A program made the translations under genes and the position numbers. Shown here one piece after another: positions 6,399 through 6,990 of a stretch of 6,990 bases of DNA. Below the pieces are notes generated by a model. The model made no database searches, had not been told where the DNA came from, and was given only the letters and a program-made list of their open reading frames with translations. The stretch covers positions 1-6,990 of the forward strand of contig CAKZMS010000730.1 in NCBI GenBank assembly GCA_937128785.1. The letters run 5' to 3'. Origin of the DNA: an uncultured Opitutaceae bacterium. GTDB taxonomy: Bacteria > Verrucomicrobiota > Verrucomicrobiia > Opitutales > Opitutaceae. The number at the start of each line of letters is the position of its first letter. The first letter of the stretch is position 1.

Positions 6399-6990
6399 TC
6401 AGGCCCAACTGACACGATAAACCGTGCAGTTTTCGTAGATCTCACCGGGTTCGAGAATGCACTTGGGCGCACCGGCAATGTTCGGGCCATTGGGATAACC
6501 AGCGGTCTCCACACAGAAGCCGCGGAACTGCCCGAATTGGGCACCGCTTTCGCGCTTCAACTCATCGGACGTGTATCGGCCCGTGTAGAACAATCCACCC
6601 GGTTCGGTGGTCAGCACTTCAAGGGTGCGCCCGGAGGTGGGTTCGCTGACTTTGGCGACGGGAATCGGCTCAACGCTTCCCGGCCCCCACACATAGAAAT
6701 GCTCGAAACCAAGGGGCAGCTCTTCGAGGCAGTCTCGCAAAAGTTTGGCTGAACGGAAGTCTGCGGCCGTGCCGGTGACGTCGGCTTCTTCACCGACCGG
6801 AACGTTGGTTTCATCGGGCACCAAATAACGATCGCTGTTCAGCTGCACGACGTGGTCCCAGACTTTGTCGGTAAACGCGCTGAGGTTAAAATACGTGTGG
6901 TTGGTCAGGGCGACCGGCGTGGCTTGATCGGTGGTGGCCCGGTAGGACATCCGGAGCTCGTTGGTGTTGGTCACACGGGATTCCACGGTC
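6399..6990 (-). CDS. galM: Aldose 1-epimerase (GalM-like), C-terminal part, 5' end beyond the window
   Basis: The frame is open to the right edge, so about 196 C-terminal residues are seen; a full mutarotase has roughly 340-390. The enzyme interconverts alpha and beta anomers of galactose or other aldoses. Signature pieces are PVALTNHTYFNLS (catalytic His codon 6897-6899), LGFEHFYV (6702-6704 codes Glu), and FCVETAGYPNGPN (catalytic Glu codon 6507-6509). The family normally has Asp in G(F/Y)DHN, so GFEHF is a conservative but unusual change at a sugar-binding position. A GTG at 6984-6986 is inside the conserved frame (preceded by a Thr codon) and is not the start. As the first visible operon gene it would serve the D-galactose released with AHG. 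Whether an export signal exists cannot be judged here. The TGA stop lies 21 bases before the alcohol dehydrogenase ATG. Confidence 0.9.
   Translation of the reverse strand, partial: TVESRVTNTNELRMSYRATTDQATPVALTNHTYFNLSAFTDKVWDHVVQLNSDRYLVPDETNVPVGEEADVTGTAADFRSAKLLRDCLEELPLGFEHFYVWGPGSVEPIPVAKVSEPTSGRTLEVLTTEPGGLFYTGRYTSDELKRESGAQFGQFRGFCVETAGYPNGPNIAGAPKCILEPGEIYENCTVYRVSWA

Larger units (their letters stand above)
848..6990 (-). other. Candidate 3,6-anhydro-L-galactose (agar) utilisation operon
   Basis: Six minus-strand genes follow one another with gaps of 21, 20, 44, -4 and 4 bases, no internal terminator is visible, and a strong terminator lies beyond the last gene. Their families cover the known steps from neoagarobiose to KDG. 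The pair of C5 dehydrogenases points to the L-anhydrogalactose (agar) route rather than the D-anhydrogalactose (carrageenan) route, which as I recall uses a kinase and aldolase on the keto-deoxy-galactonate directly. The promoter and further genes lie right of 6990. Confidence 0.85.

Noticed and set aside
5925..6752. Long plus-strand open frame (275 codons) crossing the galM/alcohol dehydrogenase junction
   Set aside because: It is antisense to two well-supported genes, with no domain motif or ribosome site.

Overview
This window is GC-rich chromosomal DNA from a bacterium. It holds the 3' end of a housekeeping gene, RNase E/G (plus strand, 1-588), facing a tightly packed minus-strand catabolic operon that fills 848-6990 and runs off the right edge. 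The source is probably a marine or sediment polysaccharide degrader. Protein character and GC-rich codon use make me lean to Verrucomicrobiota (Opitutales-like), but this is an impression, not a demonstrated assignment.

In order of transcription (right to left) the operon encodes an aldose 1-epimerase (GalM-like, 5' end missing), a zinc-type medium-chain alcohol dehydrogenase, a KduD-type short-chain dehydrogenase, an AldA-like aldehyde dehydrogenase, an enolase-superfamily enzyme very like 3,6-anhydro-L-galactonate cycloisomerase, and a GH117 glycoside hydrolase. Gaps are 21, 20, 44, -4 and 4 bases, so the genes are almost certainly co-transcribed. The promoter lies outside the window.

Together they read as the cytoplasmic end of agar (or porphyran) degradation. 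GH117 would split neoagarobiose into D-galactose and 3,6-anhydro-L-galactose (AHG). The aldehyde dehydrogenase would oxidise AHG to 3,6-anhydro-L-galactonate. The cycloisomerase would open this to 2-keto-3-deoxy-L-galactonate. The alcohol dehydrogenase would oxidise C5, and the KduD-type enzyme would reduce it again to 2-keto-3-deoxy-D-gluconate (KDG), which enters the Entner-Doudoroff route. GalM would mutarotate the released galactose. KDG kinase, KDPG aldolase, agarases, transporter and regulator are not in the window.

The 259-base convergent spacer (589-847) carries a strong hairpin with T-runs on both sides, suited to terminating both transcripts, and a second hairpin. The main oddities are loss of the four-cysteine structural zinc site in the alcohol dehydrogenase, an SD-less pyrimidine-rich leader before the aldehyde dehydrogenase, a TTG start overlapping a stop codon, and a perfect palindrome containing the GH117 Shine-Dalgarno sequence. 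No RNA genes, mobile elements, CRISPR arrays or long repeats were seen.
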